64,000 bases of DNA from assembly GCA_026315105.1 (NCBI GenBank), contig CM048746.1:641755398-641819397 (forward strand). Reading direction: 5' to 3'. Positions 11,890-25,503 of this stretch are shown piece by piece. The DNA is from Locusta migratoria (lineage: Eukaryota; Arthropoda; Insecta; Orthoptera; Acrididae). The translations under genes and the position numbers were made by a program. Below the pieces are notes generated by a model that worked only from the letters and a program-made list of their open reading frames with translations, searched no databases and was not told where the DNA came from. Each line of letters opens with the position of its first letter. Position 1 is the first letter of the stretch.

Positions 11890-12115
11890 TACGTCTCATG
11901 TGAGTACGAATTCCTACACACGGTTTTGTATATAAAAATTATTGTATAAAATATTTCATATCATTGCCTGTTAATTTATTCAAACAATTTTAGGTAATAA
12001 TTTTAATCTTCTGATGAAGGTACCCTTAGTTGGTGCCGAAATCTAAATAAAGTATCTAAACAAAGTGCAACTTGTTGGGCTGTTTCTACAATCATTGTAA
12101 ATTCTTGGTTATTAG
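11890..12115 (+). repeat. Penelope-like terminal sequence
   Basis: This is the plus-oriented partner of 7915-8130, and it carries the better-preserved hammerhead-like core at 12011-12041. It ends close to the primer-binding site of the split LTR, so the PLE end seems to have landed in or near the start of that LTR element's internal region. Confidence 0.65.
12011..12041 (+). ncRNA. hammerhead-ribozyme-like core at a PLE end
   Basis: The core reads CTGATGA, then an unpaired A, a 6-bp stem (GGTACC/GGTGCC with one G-U) closed by a 7-nt loop, then GAAA. This is the CUGANGA - stem II - GAAA arrangement of hammerhead ribozymes. PLE terminal repeats are known to carry hammerhead motifs. No clear stem III palindrome follows here, so activity is doubtful. 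Confidence 0.45.
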
Positions 12116-12204
12116 TTCTTAATTCCATTTAATGAACGAAAGTAAATCATTAACTTACTATCGCCTTAAACTATTATACTTGTTGTATCATCCTCGCTGC
12201 CATT

Positions 12205-12486
12205 TGTTGAGTAGTCGTCACTGTCTCGTTGTCAGGAAAGGTCCGGTGCAGGATTCGTAGATATCTATAAAAAAATTCTCCGATTAGTAATACAAGTTAT
12301 TTATTGACTCAAGGATACAATACTAAACTTCCATCTGCTCTTCTCTTCTCGCGGCGTAGTCTTCTGTACGATGCTAGCTAGTTACTGCCTAGTTCTGACG
12401 GACGTCCAGTCGCATGTCGGCCTAGATATAGCAGCTTGCAGAGGGCGCGCGTCTACAGTTACTCCCTCCAAGAGGCGCGGCACCGG
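12205..12486 (-). repeat. 3' part of a Gypsy-type LTR split by a DNA element
   Basis: On the minus strand this matches the end of the LTR at 50818-51306: GGAGGGAGTAAC, GCGCGCCCT, CTATATCTAGGCCGACAT, GTCAATAAAT (poly-A signal) and AATCCTGCA. It ends CTCAACA, followed by a primer-site-like TGGCAGCGAGGAT (12190-12202). The 5' part is at 25504-25584. The copy has lost most of the 34-bp subrepeats present in the intact paralogue. Confidence 0.8.
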
Positions 12487-15400
12487 CGTGCGATTCATAG
12501 ACCAAAGATAACATAGACTGCGCGTGACCCTATCTCTGCCGTGTTGTGGTTCGAAACCAACATCTGACATTGCCTGTAGTCTACAGTTACTCCCTCAAAG
12601 AGGCTCGGCACCGGCGTGCGATTCATAGACCAAAGATAACATAGACTGCGCGTGACCCTATCTCTGCCGTGTTGTGGTTCGAAACCAACATCTGACATTG
12701 CCTGTAGTCTACAGTTACTCCCTCAAAGAGGCTCGGCACCGGCGTGCGATTCATAGACCAAAGATAACATAGACTGCGCGTGACCCTATCTCTGCCGTGT
12801 TGTGGTTCGAAACCAACATCTGACATTGCCTGTAGTCTACAGTTACTCCCTCAAAGAGGCTCGGCACCGGCGTTCGATTCATAGACCAAAGATAACATAG
12901 ACTGCGCGTGACCCTATCTCTGCCGTGTTGTGGTTCGAAACCAACATCTGACATTGCCTGTAGTCTACAGTTACTCCCTCAAAGAGGCTCGGCACCGGCG
13001 TGCGATTCATAGACCAAAGATAACATAGACTGCGCGTGACCCTATCTCTGCCGTGTTGTGGTTCGAAACCAACATCTGACATTGCCTGTAGTCTACAGTT
13101 ACTCCCTCAAAGAGGCTCGGCACCGGCGTGCGATTCATAGACCAAAGATAACATAGATTGCGCGTGACCCTATCTCTGCCGTGTTGTGGTTCGAAACCAA
13201 CATCTGACATTGCCTGTAGTCTACAGTTACTCCCTCAAAGAGGCTCGGCACCGGCGTGCGATTCATAGACCAAAGATAACATAGACTTCGCGTGACCCTA
13301 TCTCTGCCGTGTTGTGGTTCGAAACCAACATCTGACATTGCCTGTAGTCTACAGTTACTCCCTCCAAGAGGCTCGGCACCGGCGTGCGATTCATAGACCA
13401 AAGATAACATAGACTGCGCGTGACCCTATCTCTGCCGTGTTGTGGTTCGAAACCAACATCTGACATTGCCTGTAGTCTACAGTTACTCCCTCCAAGAGGC
13501 TCGGCACCGGCGTGCGATTCATAGACCAAAGATGACATAGACTGCGCGTGACCCTATCTCTGCCGTGTTGTGGTTCGAAACCAACATCTGACATTGCCTG
13601 TAGTCTACAGTTACTCCCTCAAAGAGGCTCGGCACCGGCGTGCGATTCATAGACCAAAGATAACATAGACTGCGCGTGACCCTATCTCTGCCGTGTTGTG
13701 GTTCGAAACCAACATCTGACATTGCCTGTAGTCTACAGTTACTCCCTCAAAGAGGCTCGGCACAGGCGTGCGATTCATAGACCAAAGATAACATAGACTG
13801 CGCGTGACCCTATCTCTGCCGTGTTGTGGTTCGAAACCAACATCTGACATTGCCTGTAGTCTACAGTTACTCCCTCAAAGAGGCTCGGCACCGGCGTGCG
13901 ATTCGTAGACCAAAGATAACATAGACTGCGCGTGACCCTATCTCTGCCGTGTTGTGGTTCGAAACCAACATCTGACATTGCCTGTAGTCTACAGTTACTC
14001 CCTCAAAGAGGCTCGGCACCGGCGTGCGATTCATAGACCAAAGATAACATAGATTGCGCGTGACCCTATCTCTGCCGTGTTGTGGTTCGAAACCAACATC
14101 TGACATTGCCTGTAGTCTACAGTTACTCCCTCAAAGAGGCTCGGCACCGGCGTGCGATTCATAGACCAAAGATAACATAGACTGCGCGTGACCCTATCTC
14201 TGCCGTGTTGTGGTTCGAAACCAACATCTGACATTGCCTGTAGTCTACAGTTACTCCCTCAAAGAGGCTCGGCACCGGCGTGCGATTCATAGACCAAAGA
14301 TAACATAGACTGCGCGTGACCCTATCTCTGCAGTGTTGTGGTTCGAAACCAACATCTGACATTGCCTGTAGTCTACAGTTACTCCCTCAAAGAGGCTCGG
14401 CACCGGCGTGCGATTCATAGACCAAAGATAACATAGACTGCGCGTGACCCTATCTCTGCCGTGTTGTGGTTCGAAACCAACATCTGACATTGCCTGTAGT
14501 CTACAGTTACTCCCTCAAAGAGGCTCGGCACCGGCGTGCGATTCATAGACCAAAGATAACATAGACTGCGCGTGACCCTATCTCTGCCGTGTTGTGGTTC
14601 GAAACCAACATCTGACATTGCCTGTAGTCTACAGTTACTCCCTCAAAGAGGCTCGGCACCGGCGTGCGATTCATAGACCAAAGATAACATAGACTTCGCG
14701 TGACCCTATCTCTGCCGTGTTGTGGTTCGAAACCAACATCTGACATTGCCTGTAGTCTACAGTTACTCCCTCAAAGAGGCTCGGCACCGGCGTGCGATTC
14801 ATAGACCAAAGATAACATAGACTGCGCGTGACCCTATCTCTGCCGTGTTGTGGTTCGAAACCAACATCTGACATTGCCTGTAGTCTACAGTTACTCCCTC
14901 AAAGAGGCTCGGCACCGGCGTGCGATTCATAGACCAAAGATAACATAGACTGCGCGTGACCCTATCTCTGCCGTGTTGTGGTTCGAAACCAACATCTGAC
15001 ATTGCCTGTAGTCTACAGTTACTCCCTCAAAGAGGCTCGGCACCGGCGTGCGATTCATAGACCAAAGATAACATAGACTGCGCGTGACCCTATCTCTGCC
15101 GTGTTGTGGTTCGAAACCAACATCTGACATTGCCTGTAGTCTACAGTTACTCCCTCAAAGAGGCTCGGCACCGGCGTGCGATTCATAGACCAAAGATAAC
15201 ATAGACTGCGCGTGACCCTATCTCTGCCGTGTTGTGGTTCGAAACCAACATCTGACATTGCCTGTAGTCTACAGTTACTCCCTCAAAGAGGCTCGGCACC
15301 GGCGTGCGATTCATAGACCAAAGATAACATAGACTGTGCGTGACCCTATCTCTGCCGTGTTGTGGTTCGAAACCAACATCTGACATTGCCTGTAGTCTAC

Positions 15401-18400
15401 AGTTACTCCCTCAAAGAGGCTCGGCACCGGCGTGCGATTCATAGACCAAAGATAACATAGACTGCGCGTGACCCTATCTCTGCCGTGTTGTGGTTCGAAA
15501 CCAACATCTGACATTGCCTGTAGTCTACAGTTACTCCCTCAAAGAGGCTCGGCACCGGCGTGCGATTCATAGACCAAAGATAACATAGACTGCGCGTGAC
15601 CCTATCTCTGCCGTGTTGTGGTTCGAAACCAACATCTGACATTGCCTGTAGTCTACAGTTACTCCCTCAAAGAGGCTCGACACCGGCGTGCGATTCATAG
15701 ACCAAAGATAACATAGACTGCGCGTGACCCTATCTCTGCCGTGTTGTGGTTCGAAACCAACATCTAACATTGCCTGTAGTCTACAGTTACTCCCTCAAAG
15801 AGGCTCGGCACCGGCGTGCGATTCATAGACCAAAGATAACATAGACTGCGCGTGACCCTATCTCTGCCGTGTTGTGGTTCGAAACCAACATCTGACATTG
15901 CCTGTAGTCTACAGTTACTCCCTCAAAGAGGCTCGGCACCGGCGTGCGATTCATAGACCAAAGATAACATAGACTGCGCGTGACCCTATCTCTGCCGTGT
16001 TGTGGTTCGAAACCAACATCTGACATTGCCTGTAGTCTACAGTTACTCCCTCAAAGAGGCTCGGCACCGGCGTGCGATTCATAGACCAAAGATAACATAG
16101 ACTGCGCGTGACCCTATCTCTGCCGTGTTGTGGTTCGAAACCAACATCTGACATTGCCTGTAGTCTACAGTTACTCCCTCAAAGAGGCTGGGCACCGGCG
16201 TGCGATTCATAGACCAAAGATAACATAGACTGCGCGTGACCCTATCTCTGCCGTGTTGTGGTTCGAAACCAACATCTGACATTGCCTGTAGTCTACAGTT
16301 ACTCCCTCAAAGAGGCTCGACACCGGCGTGCGATTCATAGACCAAAGATAACATAGACTGCGCGTGACCCTATCTCTGCAGTGTTGTGGTTCGAAACCAA
16401 CATCTGACATTGCCTGTAGTCTACAGTTACTCCCTCAAAGAGGCTCGGCACCGGCGTGCGATTCATAGACCAAAGATAACGTAGACTGCGCGTGACCCTA
16501 TCTCTGCCGTGTTGTGGTTCGAAACCAACATCTGACATTGCCTGTAGTCTACAGTTACTCCCTCAAAGAGGCTCGGCACCGTCGTGCGAGTCATAGACCA
16601 AAGATAACATAGACTGCGCGTGACCCTATCTCTGCCGTGTTGTGGTTCGAAACCAACATCTGACATTGCCTGTAGTCTACAGTTACTCCCTCAAAGAGGC
16701 TCGGTACCGGCGTGCGATTCATAGACCAAAGATAACATAGACTGCGCGTGACCCTATCTCTGCCGTGTTGTGGTTCGAAACCAACATCTGACATTGCCTG
16801 TAGTCTACAGTTACTCCCTCAAAGAGGCTCGGCACCGGCGTGCGATTCATAGACCAAAGATAACATAGACTGCGCGTGACCCTATCTCTGCAGTGTTGTG
16901 GTTCGAAACCAACATCTGACATTGCCTGTAGTCTACAGTTACTCCCTCAAAGAGGCTCGGCACCGGCGTGCGATTCATAGACCAAAGATAACATAGACTG
17001 CGCGTGACCCTATCTCTGCCGTGTTGTGGTTCGAAACCAACATCTGACATTGCCTGTAGTCTACAGTTACTCCCTCAAAGAGGCTCGGCACCGGCGTGCG
17101 ATTCATAGACCAAAGATAACATAGACTGCGCGTGACCCTATCTCTGCCGTGTTGTGGTTCGAAACCAACATCTGACATTGCCTGTAGTCTACAGTTACTC
17201 CCACCAAGAGGCTCGGCACCGGCGTGCGAGTCATAGACCAAAGATAACATAGACTGCGCGTGACCCTATCTCTGCCGTGTTGTGGTTCGAAACCAACATC
17301 TGACATTGCCTGTAGTCTACAGTTACTCCCTCCAAGAGGCTCGGCACCGGCGTGCGATTCATAGACCAAAGATAACATAGACTTCGCGTGACCCTATCTC
17401 TGCCGTGTTGTGGTTCGAAACCAACATCTGACATTGCCTGTAGTCTACAGTTACTCCCTCAAAGAGGCTCGGCACCGGCGTGCGATTCATAGACCAAAGA
17501 TAACATAGACTGCGCGTGACCCTATCTCTGCCGTGTTGTGGTTCGAAACCAACATCTGACATTGCCTGTAGTCTACAGTTACTCCCTCAAAGAGGCTCGG
17601 CACCGGCGTGCGATTCATAGACCAAAGATAACATAGACTGCGCGTGACCCTATCTCTGCCGTGTTGTGGTTCGAAACCAACATCTGACATTGCCTGTAGT
17701 CTACAGTTACTCCCTCAAAGAGGCTCGGTACCGGCGTGCGATTCATAGACCAAAGATAACATAGACTGCGCGTGACCCTATCTCTGCCGTGTTGTGGTTC
17801 GAAACCAACATCTGACATTGCCTGTAGTCTACAGTTACTCCCTCAAAGAGGCTCGGCACCGGCGTGCGATTCATAGACCAAAGATAACATAGACTGCGCG
17901 TGACCCTATCTCTGCCGTGTTGTGGTTCGAAACCAACATCTGACATTGCCTGTAGTCTACAGTTACTCCCTCAAAGAGGCTCGGCACCGGCGTGCGATTC
18001 ATAGACCAAAGATAACATAGACTGCGCGTGACCCTATCTCTGCCGTGTTGTGGTTCGAAACCAACATCTGACATTGCCTGTAGTCTACAGTTACTCCCTC
18101 AAAGAGGCTCGGCACCGGCGTGCGATTCATAGACCAAAGATAACATAGACTGCGCGTGACCCTATCTCTGCCGTGTTGTGGTTCGAAACCAACATCTGAC
18201 ATTGCCTGTAGTCTACAGTTACTCCCTCAAAGAGGCTCGACACCGGCGTGCGATTCATAGACCAAAGATAACATAGACTGCGCGTGACCCTATCTCTGCC
18301 GTGTTGTGGTTCGAAACCAACATCTGACATTGCCTGTAGTCTACAGTTACTCCCTCAAAGAGGCTCGGCACTGGCGTGCGATTCATAGACCAAAGAAAAC

Positions 18401-21400
18401 ATAGACTGCGCGTGACCCTATCTCTGCCGTGTTGTGGTTCGAAACCAACATCTGACATTGCCTGTAGTCTACAGTTACTCCCTCAAAGAGGCTCGGCACC
18501 GGCGTGCGATTCATAGACCAAAGATAACATAGACTGCGCATGACCCTATCTCTGCCGTGTTGTGGTTCGAAACCAACATCTGACATTGCCTGTAGTCTAC
18601 AGTTACTCCCTCAAAGAGGCTCGGCACCGGCGTGCGATTCATAGACCAAAGATAACATAGACTGCGCGTGACCCTATCTCTGCCGTGTTGTGGTTCGAAA
18701 CCAACATCTGACATTGCCTGTAGTCTACAGTTACTCCCTCAAAGAGGCTCGGCACCGGCGTGCGATTCATAGACCAAAGATAACATAGACTGCGCGTGAC
18801 CCTATCTCTGCCGTGTTGTGGTTCGAAACCAACATCTGACATTGCCTGTAGTCTACAGTTACTCCCTCAAAGAGGCTCGGCACCGGCGTGCGATTCATAG
18901 ACCAAAGATAACATAGACTGCGCGTGACCCTATCTCTGCCGTGTTGTGGTTCGAAACCAACATCTGACATTGCCTGTAGTCTACAGTTACTCCCTCAAAG
19001 AGGCTCGGCATCGGCGTGCGATTCATAGACCAAAGATAACACAGACTGCGCGTGATCCTATCTCTGCCGTGTTGTGGTTCGAAACCAACATCTGACATTG
19101 CCTGTAGTCTACAGTTACTCCCTCAAAGAGGCTCGGCACCGGCGTGCGATTCATAGACCAAAGATAACATAGACTGCGCGTGACCCTATCTCTGCCGTGT
19201 TGTGGTTCGAAACCAACATCTGACATTGCCTGTAGTCTACAGTTACTCCCTCAAAGAGGCTCGGCACCGGCGTGCGATTCATAGACCAAAGATAACATAG
19301 ACTGCGCGTGACCCTATCTCTGCCGTGTTGTGGTTCGAAACCAACATCTGACATTGCCTGTAGTCTACAGTTACTCCCTCAAAGAGGCTCGGCACCGGTG
19401 TGCGATTCATAGACCAAAGATAACATAGACTGCGCGTGACCCTATCTCTGCCGTGTTGTGGTTCGAAACCAACATCTGACATTGCCTGTAGTCTACAGTT
19501 ACTCCCTCAAAGAGGCTCGGCACCGGCGTGCGATTCATAGACCAAAGATAACATAGACTGCGCGTGACCCTATCTCTGCCGTGTTGTGGTTCGAAACCAA
19601 CATCTGACATTGCCTGTAGTCTACAGTTACTCCCTCAAAGAGGCTCGGCACCGGCGTGCGATTCATAGACCAAAGATAACATAGACTGCGCGTGACCCTA
19701 TCTCTGCCGTGTTGTGGTTCGAAACCAACATCTGACATTGCCTGTAGTCTACAGTTACTCCCTCAAAGAGGCTCGGCACCGGCGTGCGATTCATAGACCA
19801 AAGATAACATAGACTGCGCGTGACCCTATCTCTGCCGTGTTGTGGTTCGAAACCAACATCTGACATTGCCTGTAGTCTACAGTTACTCCCTCAAAGAGGC
19901 TCGGCACCGGCGTGCGATTCATAGACCAAAGATAACATAGACTGCGCGTGACCCTATCTCTGCCGTGTTGTGGTTCGAAACCAACATCTGACATTGCCTG
20001 TAGTCTACAGTTACTCCCTCAAAGAGGGTCGGCACCGGCGTGCGATTCATAGACCAAAGATAACATAGACTGCGCGTGACCCTATCTCTGCCGTGTTGTG
20101 GTTCGAAACCAACATCTGACATTGCCTGTAGTCTACAGTTACTCCCTCCAAGAGGCTCGGCACCGGCGTGCGATTCATAGACCAAAGATAACATAGACTG
20201 CACGTGACCCTATCTCTGCCGTGTTGTGGTTCGAAACCAACATCTGACATTGCCTGTAGTCTACAGTTACTCCCTCAAAGAGGCTCGGCACCGGCGTGCG
20301 ATTCATAGACCAAAGATAACATAGACTGCGCGTGACCCTATCTCTGCCGTGTTGTGGTTCGAAACCAACATCTGACATTGCCTGTAGTCTACAGTTACTC
20401 CCTCAAAGAGGCTCGGCACCGACGTGCGATTCATAGACCAAAGATAACATAGACTGCGCGTGACCCTATCTCTGCCGTGTTGTGGTTCGAAACCAACATC
20501 TGGCATTGCCTGTAGTCCACAGTTACTCCCTCAAAGAGGCTCGACACCGGCGTGCGATTCATAGACCAAAGATAACATAGACTGCGCGTGACCCTATCTC
20601 TGCCGTGTTGTGGTTCGAAACCAACATCTGACATTGCCTGTAGTCTACAGTTACTCCCTCAAAGAGGCTCGGCACCGGCGTGCGATTCATAGACCAAAGA
20701 TAACATAGACTGCGCGTGACCCTATCTCTGCCGTGTTGTGGTTCGAAACCAACATCTGACATTGCCTGTAGTCTACAGTTACTCCCTCAAAGAGGCTCGG
20801 CACCGGCGTGCGATTCATAGACCAAAGATAACATAGACTGCGCGTGACCCTATCTCTGCCGTGTTGTGGTTCGAAACCAACATCTGACATTGCCTGTAGT
20901 CTACAGTTACTCCCTCAAAGAGGCTCGGCACCGGCGTGCGATTCATAGACCAAAGATAACATAGACTGCGCGTGACCCTATCTCTGCCGTGTTGTGGTTC
21001 GAAACCAACATCTGACATTGCCTGTAGTCTACAGTTACTCCCTCAAAGAGGCTCGGCACCGGCGTGCGATTCATAGACCAAAGATAACATAGACTGCGCG
21101 TGACCCTATCACTGCCGTGTTGTGGTTCGAAACCAACATCTGACATTGCCTGTAGTCTACAGTTACTCCCTCAAAGAGGCTCGGCACCGGCGTGCGATTC
21201 ATAGACCAAAGATAACATAGACTGCGCGTGACCCTATCTCTGCCGTGTTGTGGTTCGAAACCAACATCTGACATTGCCTGTAGTCTACAGTTACTCCCTC
21301 AAAGAGGCTCGGCACCGGCGTGCGATTCATAGACCAAAGATAACATAGACTGCGCGTGACCCTATCTCTGCCGTGTTGTGGTTCGAAACCAACATCTGAC

Positions 21401-24400
21401 ATTGCCTGTAGTCTACAGTTACTCCCTCAAAGAGGCTCGGCACCGGCGTGCGATTCATAGACCAAAGATAACATAGACTGCGCGTGACCCTATCTCTGCC
21501 GTGTTGTGGTTCGAAACCAACATCTGACATTGCCTGTAGTCTACAGTTACTCCCTCAAAGAGGCTCGGCACCGGCGTGCGATTCATAGACCAAAGATAAC
21601 ATAGACTGCGCGTGACCCTATCTCTGCCGTGTTGTGGTTCGAAACCAACATCTGACATTGCCTGTAGTCTACAGTTACTCCCTCCAAGAGGCTCGGCACC
21701 GGCGTGCGATTCATAGACCAAAGATAACATAGACTGCGCTTGACCCTATCTCTGCCGTGTTGTGGTTCGAAACCAACATCTGACATTGCCTGTAGTCTAC
21801 AGTTACTCCCTCAAAGAGGCTCGGCACCGGCGTGCGATTCATAGACCAAAGATAACATAGACTGCGCGTGACCCTATCTCTGCCGTGTTGTGGTTCGAAA
21901 CCAACATCTGACATTGCCTGTAGTCTACAGTTACTCCCTCAAAGAGGCTCGGCACCGGCGTGCGATTCATAGACCAAAGATAACATAGACTGCGCGTGAC
22001 CCTATCTCTGCCGTGTTGTGGTTCGAAACCAACATCTGACATTGCCTGTAGTCTACAGTTACTCCCTCAAAGAGGCTCGGCACCGGCGTGCGATTCATAG
22101 ACCAAAGATAACATAGACTGCGCGTGACCCTATCTCTGCCGTGTTGTGGTTCGAAACCAACATCTGACATTGCCTGTAGTCTACAGTTACTCCCTCAAAG
22201 AGGCTCGGCACCGGCGTGCGATTCATAGACCAAAGATAACATAGACTGCGCGTGACCCTATCTCTGCCGTGTTGTGGTTCGAAACCAACATCTGACATTG
22301 CCTGTAGTCTACAGTTACTCCCTCAAAGAGGCTCGGCACCGGCGTGCGATTCATAGACCAAAGATAACATAGACTGCGCGTGACCCTATCTCTGCCGTGT
22401 TGTGGTTCGAAACCAACATCTGACATTGCCTGTAGTCTACAGTTACTCCCTCAAAGAGGCTCGGCACCGGCGTGCGATTCATAGACCAAAGATAACATAG
22501 ACTGCGCGTGACCCTATCTCTGCCGTGTTGTGGTTCGAAACCAACATCTGACATTGCCTGTAGTCTACAGTTACTCCCTCAAAGAGGGTCGGCACCGGCG
22601 TGCGATTCATAGACCAAAGATAACATAGACTGCGCGTGACCCTATCTCTGCCGTGTTGTGGTTCGAAACCAACATCTGACATTGCCTGTAGTCTACAGTT
22701 ACTCCCTCAAAGAGGCTCGGCACCGGCGTGCGATTCATAGACCAAAGATAACATAGACTGCGCGTGACCCTATCTCTGCCGTGTTGTGGTTCGAAACCAA
22801 CATCTGACATTGCCTGTAGTCTACAGTTACTCCCTCAAAGAGGCTCGGCACCGGCGTGCGATTCATAGACCAAAGATAACATAGACTGCGCGTGACCCTA
22901 TCTCTGCCGTGTTGTGGTTCGAAACCAACATCTGACATTGCCTGTAGTCTACAGTTACTCCCTCAAAGAGGCTCGGCACCGGCGTGCGATTCATAGACCA
23001 AAGATAACATAGACTGCGCGTGACCCTATCTCTGCCGTGTTGTGGTTAGAAACCAACATCTGACATTGCCTGTAGTCTACAGTTACTCCCTCAAAGAGGG
23101 TCGGCACCGGCGTGCGATTCATAGACCAAAGATAACATAGACTGCGCGTGACCCTATCTCTGCCGTGTTGTGGTTCGAAACCAACATCTGACATTGCCTG
23201 TAGTCTACAGTTACTCCCTCAAAGAGGCTCGGCACCGGCGTGCGATTCATAGACCAAAGATAACATAGACTGCGCGTGACCCTATCTCTGCCGTGTTGTG
23301 GTTCGAAACCAACATCTGACATTGCCTGTAGTCTACAGTTACTCCCTCAAAGAGGGTCGGCACCGGCGTGCGATTCATAGACCAAAGATAACATAGACTG
23401 CGCGTGACCCTATCTCTGCCGTGTTGTGGTTCGAAACCAACATCTGACATTGCCTGTAGTCTACAGTTACTCCCTCAAAGAGGCTCGGCACCGGCGTGCG
23501 ATTCATAGACCAAAGATAACATAGACTGCGCGTGACCCTATCTCTGCCGTGTTGTGGTTCGAAACCAACATCTGACATTGCCTGTAGTCTACAGTTACTC
23601 CCTCAAAGAGGCTCGGCACCGGCGTGCGATTCATAGACCAAAGATAACATAGACTGCGCGTGACCCTATCTCTGCCGTGTTGTGGTTCGAAACCAACATC
23701 TGACATTGCCTGTAGTCTACAGTTACTCCCTCAAAGAGGCTCGGCACCGGCGTGCGATTCATAGACCAAAGATAACATAGACTGCGCGTGACCCTATCTC
23801 TGCCGTGTTGTGGTTCGAAACCAACATCTGACATTGCCTGTAGTCTACAGTTACTCCCTCAAAGAGGCTCGGCACCGGCGTGCGATTCATAGACCAAAGA
23901 TAACATAGACTGCGCGTGACCCTATCTCTGCCGTGTTGTGGTTCGAAACCAACATCTGACATTGCCTGTAGTCTACCGTTACTCCCTCAAAGAGGGTCGG
24001 CACCGGCGTGCGATTCATAGACCAAAGATAACATAGACTGCGCGTGACCCTATCTCTGCCGTGTTGTGGTTCGAAACCAACATCTGACATTGCCTGTAGT
24101 CTACAGTTACTCCCTCAAAGAGGCTCGGCACCGGCGTGCGATTCATAGACCAAAGATAACATAGACTGCGCGTGACCCTATCTCTGCCGTGTTGTGGTTC
24201 GAAACCAACATCTGACATTGCCTGTAGTCTACAGTTACTCCCTCAAAGAGGCTCGGCACCGGCGTGCGATTCATAGACCAAAGATAACATAGACTGCGCG
24301 TGACCCTATCTCTGCCGTGTTGTGGTTCGAAACCAACATCTGACATTGCCTGTAGTCTACAGTTACTCCCTCAAAGAGGCTCGGCACCGGCGTGCGATTC

Positions 24401-24482
24401 ATAGACCAAAGATAACATAGACTGCGCGTGACCCTATCTCTGCCGTGTTGTGGTTCGAAACCAACATCTGACATTGCCTGTA
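12451..24482. repeat. 128-bp satellite array, 94 units
   Basis: The array contains exactly 94 tandem units of 128 bp (94 x 128 = 12,032) with no insertion or deletion changing the phase anywhere. Units differ only by scattered substitutions. Each unit, read on the plus strand, consists of 36 bp of LTR, an 8-bp target duplication (CGTGCGAT) and 84 bp of the terminal inverted repeat of a DNA element. The first unit is the most divergent (GGCGCGGC instead of GGCTCGGC, plus CTCCAAGAGG), as expected at an array edge. The right quarter is nearly uniform. Because 128 is not a multiple of three, the overlapping 67-residue frames on the minus strand are artefacts. Each unit junction makes a small palindrome, CTGTA-GTC-TACAG. 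Confidence 0.97.
12487..12494. other. 8-bp target-site duplication, left copy
   Basis: CGTGCGAT here matches CGTGCGAT at 25496-25503. The intact LTR at 50.9 kb has a single related site (ATCGCAAG on its coding strand). The left copy was captured inside the satellite unit and so recurs in every unit. Confidence 0.75.
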
Positions 24483-25495
24483 GTCACGTGACTCACTTTT
24501 CGTCAATATGAGCAACAGTTTTTCTAATTTTCAACTTAAGTCATGCATTGATTTTAACAATAAAACGACTTTTTTACGCTTATTACACATATAGTACTAA
24601 AGGTAATGCAGTTTTTGGACACTTATCCTAATATTAATGCGATAATTGTTTTTATATGTGACGAGTTGACACTTATTCACAGTGTTTTTTACTATAAAAA
24701 GAATTACAGATAGTGTTTGTGCAGCGTTATGATTTTTTTAACTGTTAAATGTAATTATCGAGGGGAGGAGAATTCCAGTTGTCTAAATATATATTTCATC
24801 AAGTAAGTTATTTCTAGTGCAGATCTGCTTTTAATAGCGTTGTACACCGCTATATTTGAGTATACAACATTCAGTGTAGCTATAAAATTAGACTTAGTTA
24901 TGTTTGCACATCAATTATTCTAATTGATACTGCGAGTACTTTGAAAGGTTTACGTATTGACATCGATGTATATGCAGAAGTCGTAAAATACAGACGCTTG
25001 TATTGTGTAAAATTTCTGATACTAAGGATAAACACCGTGTTTAGTTCCTATAAAGGCATAACATAACTTTAAGACGTATTGTTGGCAAAACGTAAGAAAA
25101 AAGATGTTGTTTGTAAAACTGATTTCTCGTCTTTTACTCCCATGGAAGTTGCTGAGTGACTTACAGAGTAACAAAAATAGCTATTCACTTCGTAAGAGGA
25201 AGTCATTTATACGTTTCACCTAGGCACATGTAAAACAATAACCATGGCATTAACATTAGGTATTACGGAGAAATAACTTTAACTGTTCTCCTAAAAATGT
25301 TTTAGGACAGGATTAGAAGATTTGTTGTTGAAATCAACGCCTCATTTCTGTTATAAATGAGAAAAACTACATCCGCCAGCTTCACTTCACATTTCTTGCA
25401 ACGACGAAAACGACTTGTTGCCCCGAGTCACGTGACATAGATGTTGGTTTCAGTGTAATGACGTCACGCGCAGTGTATATTATCTATGCTCTATC
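12495..25495. mobile_element. non-autonomous DNA element (hAT- or Mutator-size duplication) carrying the satellite
   Basis: The ends are inverted repeats. The left end reads ATAGACCAAAGATAAC then ATAGACTGCGCGTGAC; the right end, reversed, reads ATAGAGCATAGATAAT then ATACACTGCGCGTGAC. Both arms continue through GAAACCAACATCT to GTCACGTGACTC. Without the amplified units the element is about 1.1 kb. Its interior (24497-25430) is AT-rich with no transposase frame. An 8-bp direct duplication flanks it. The superfamily is uncertain: 8 bp suits hAT, while long inverted repeats also suit Mutator. Confidence 0.7.
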
Positions 25496-25503
25496 CGTGC
25501 GAT
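25496..25503. other. 8-bp target-site duplication, right copy
   Basis: CGTGCGAT lies directly outside the right inverted repeat and joins LTR sequence that continues to 25584. Confidence 0.75.

Noticed and set aside
12382..24474. More than 90 overlapping 67-91-residue minus-strand frames in the satellite
   Set aside because: The unit length is not a multiple of three, each frame stops after about 1.6 units, and the same text repeats by period only. They are products of the repeat, not genes.
12451..24482. CRISPR array or gene-coding tandem repeat
   Set aside because: Units are contiguous with no variable spacers, and the context is eukaryotic transposons.
12451..24482. GGTTCGAAACC in each satellite unit as a pol III B box
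   Set aside because: It resembles a B box, but no matching A box lies at the right distance; the nearest, TAGACCAAAGA, fails at two key positions.
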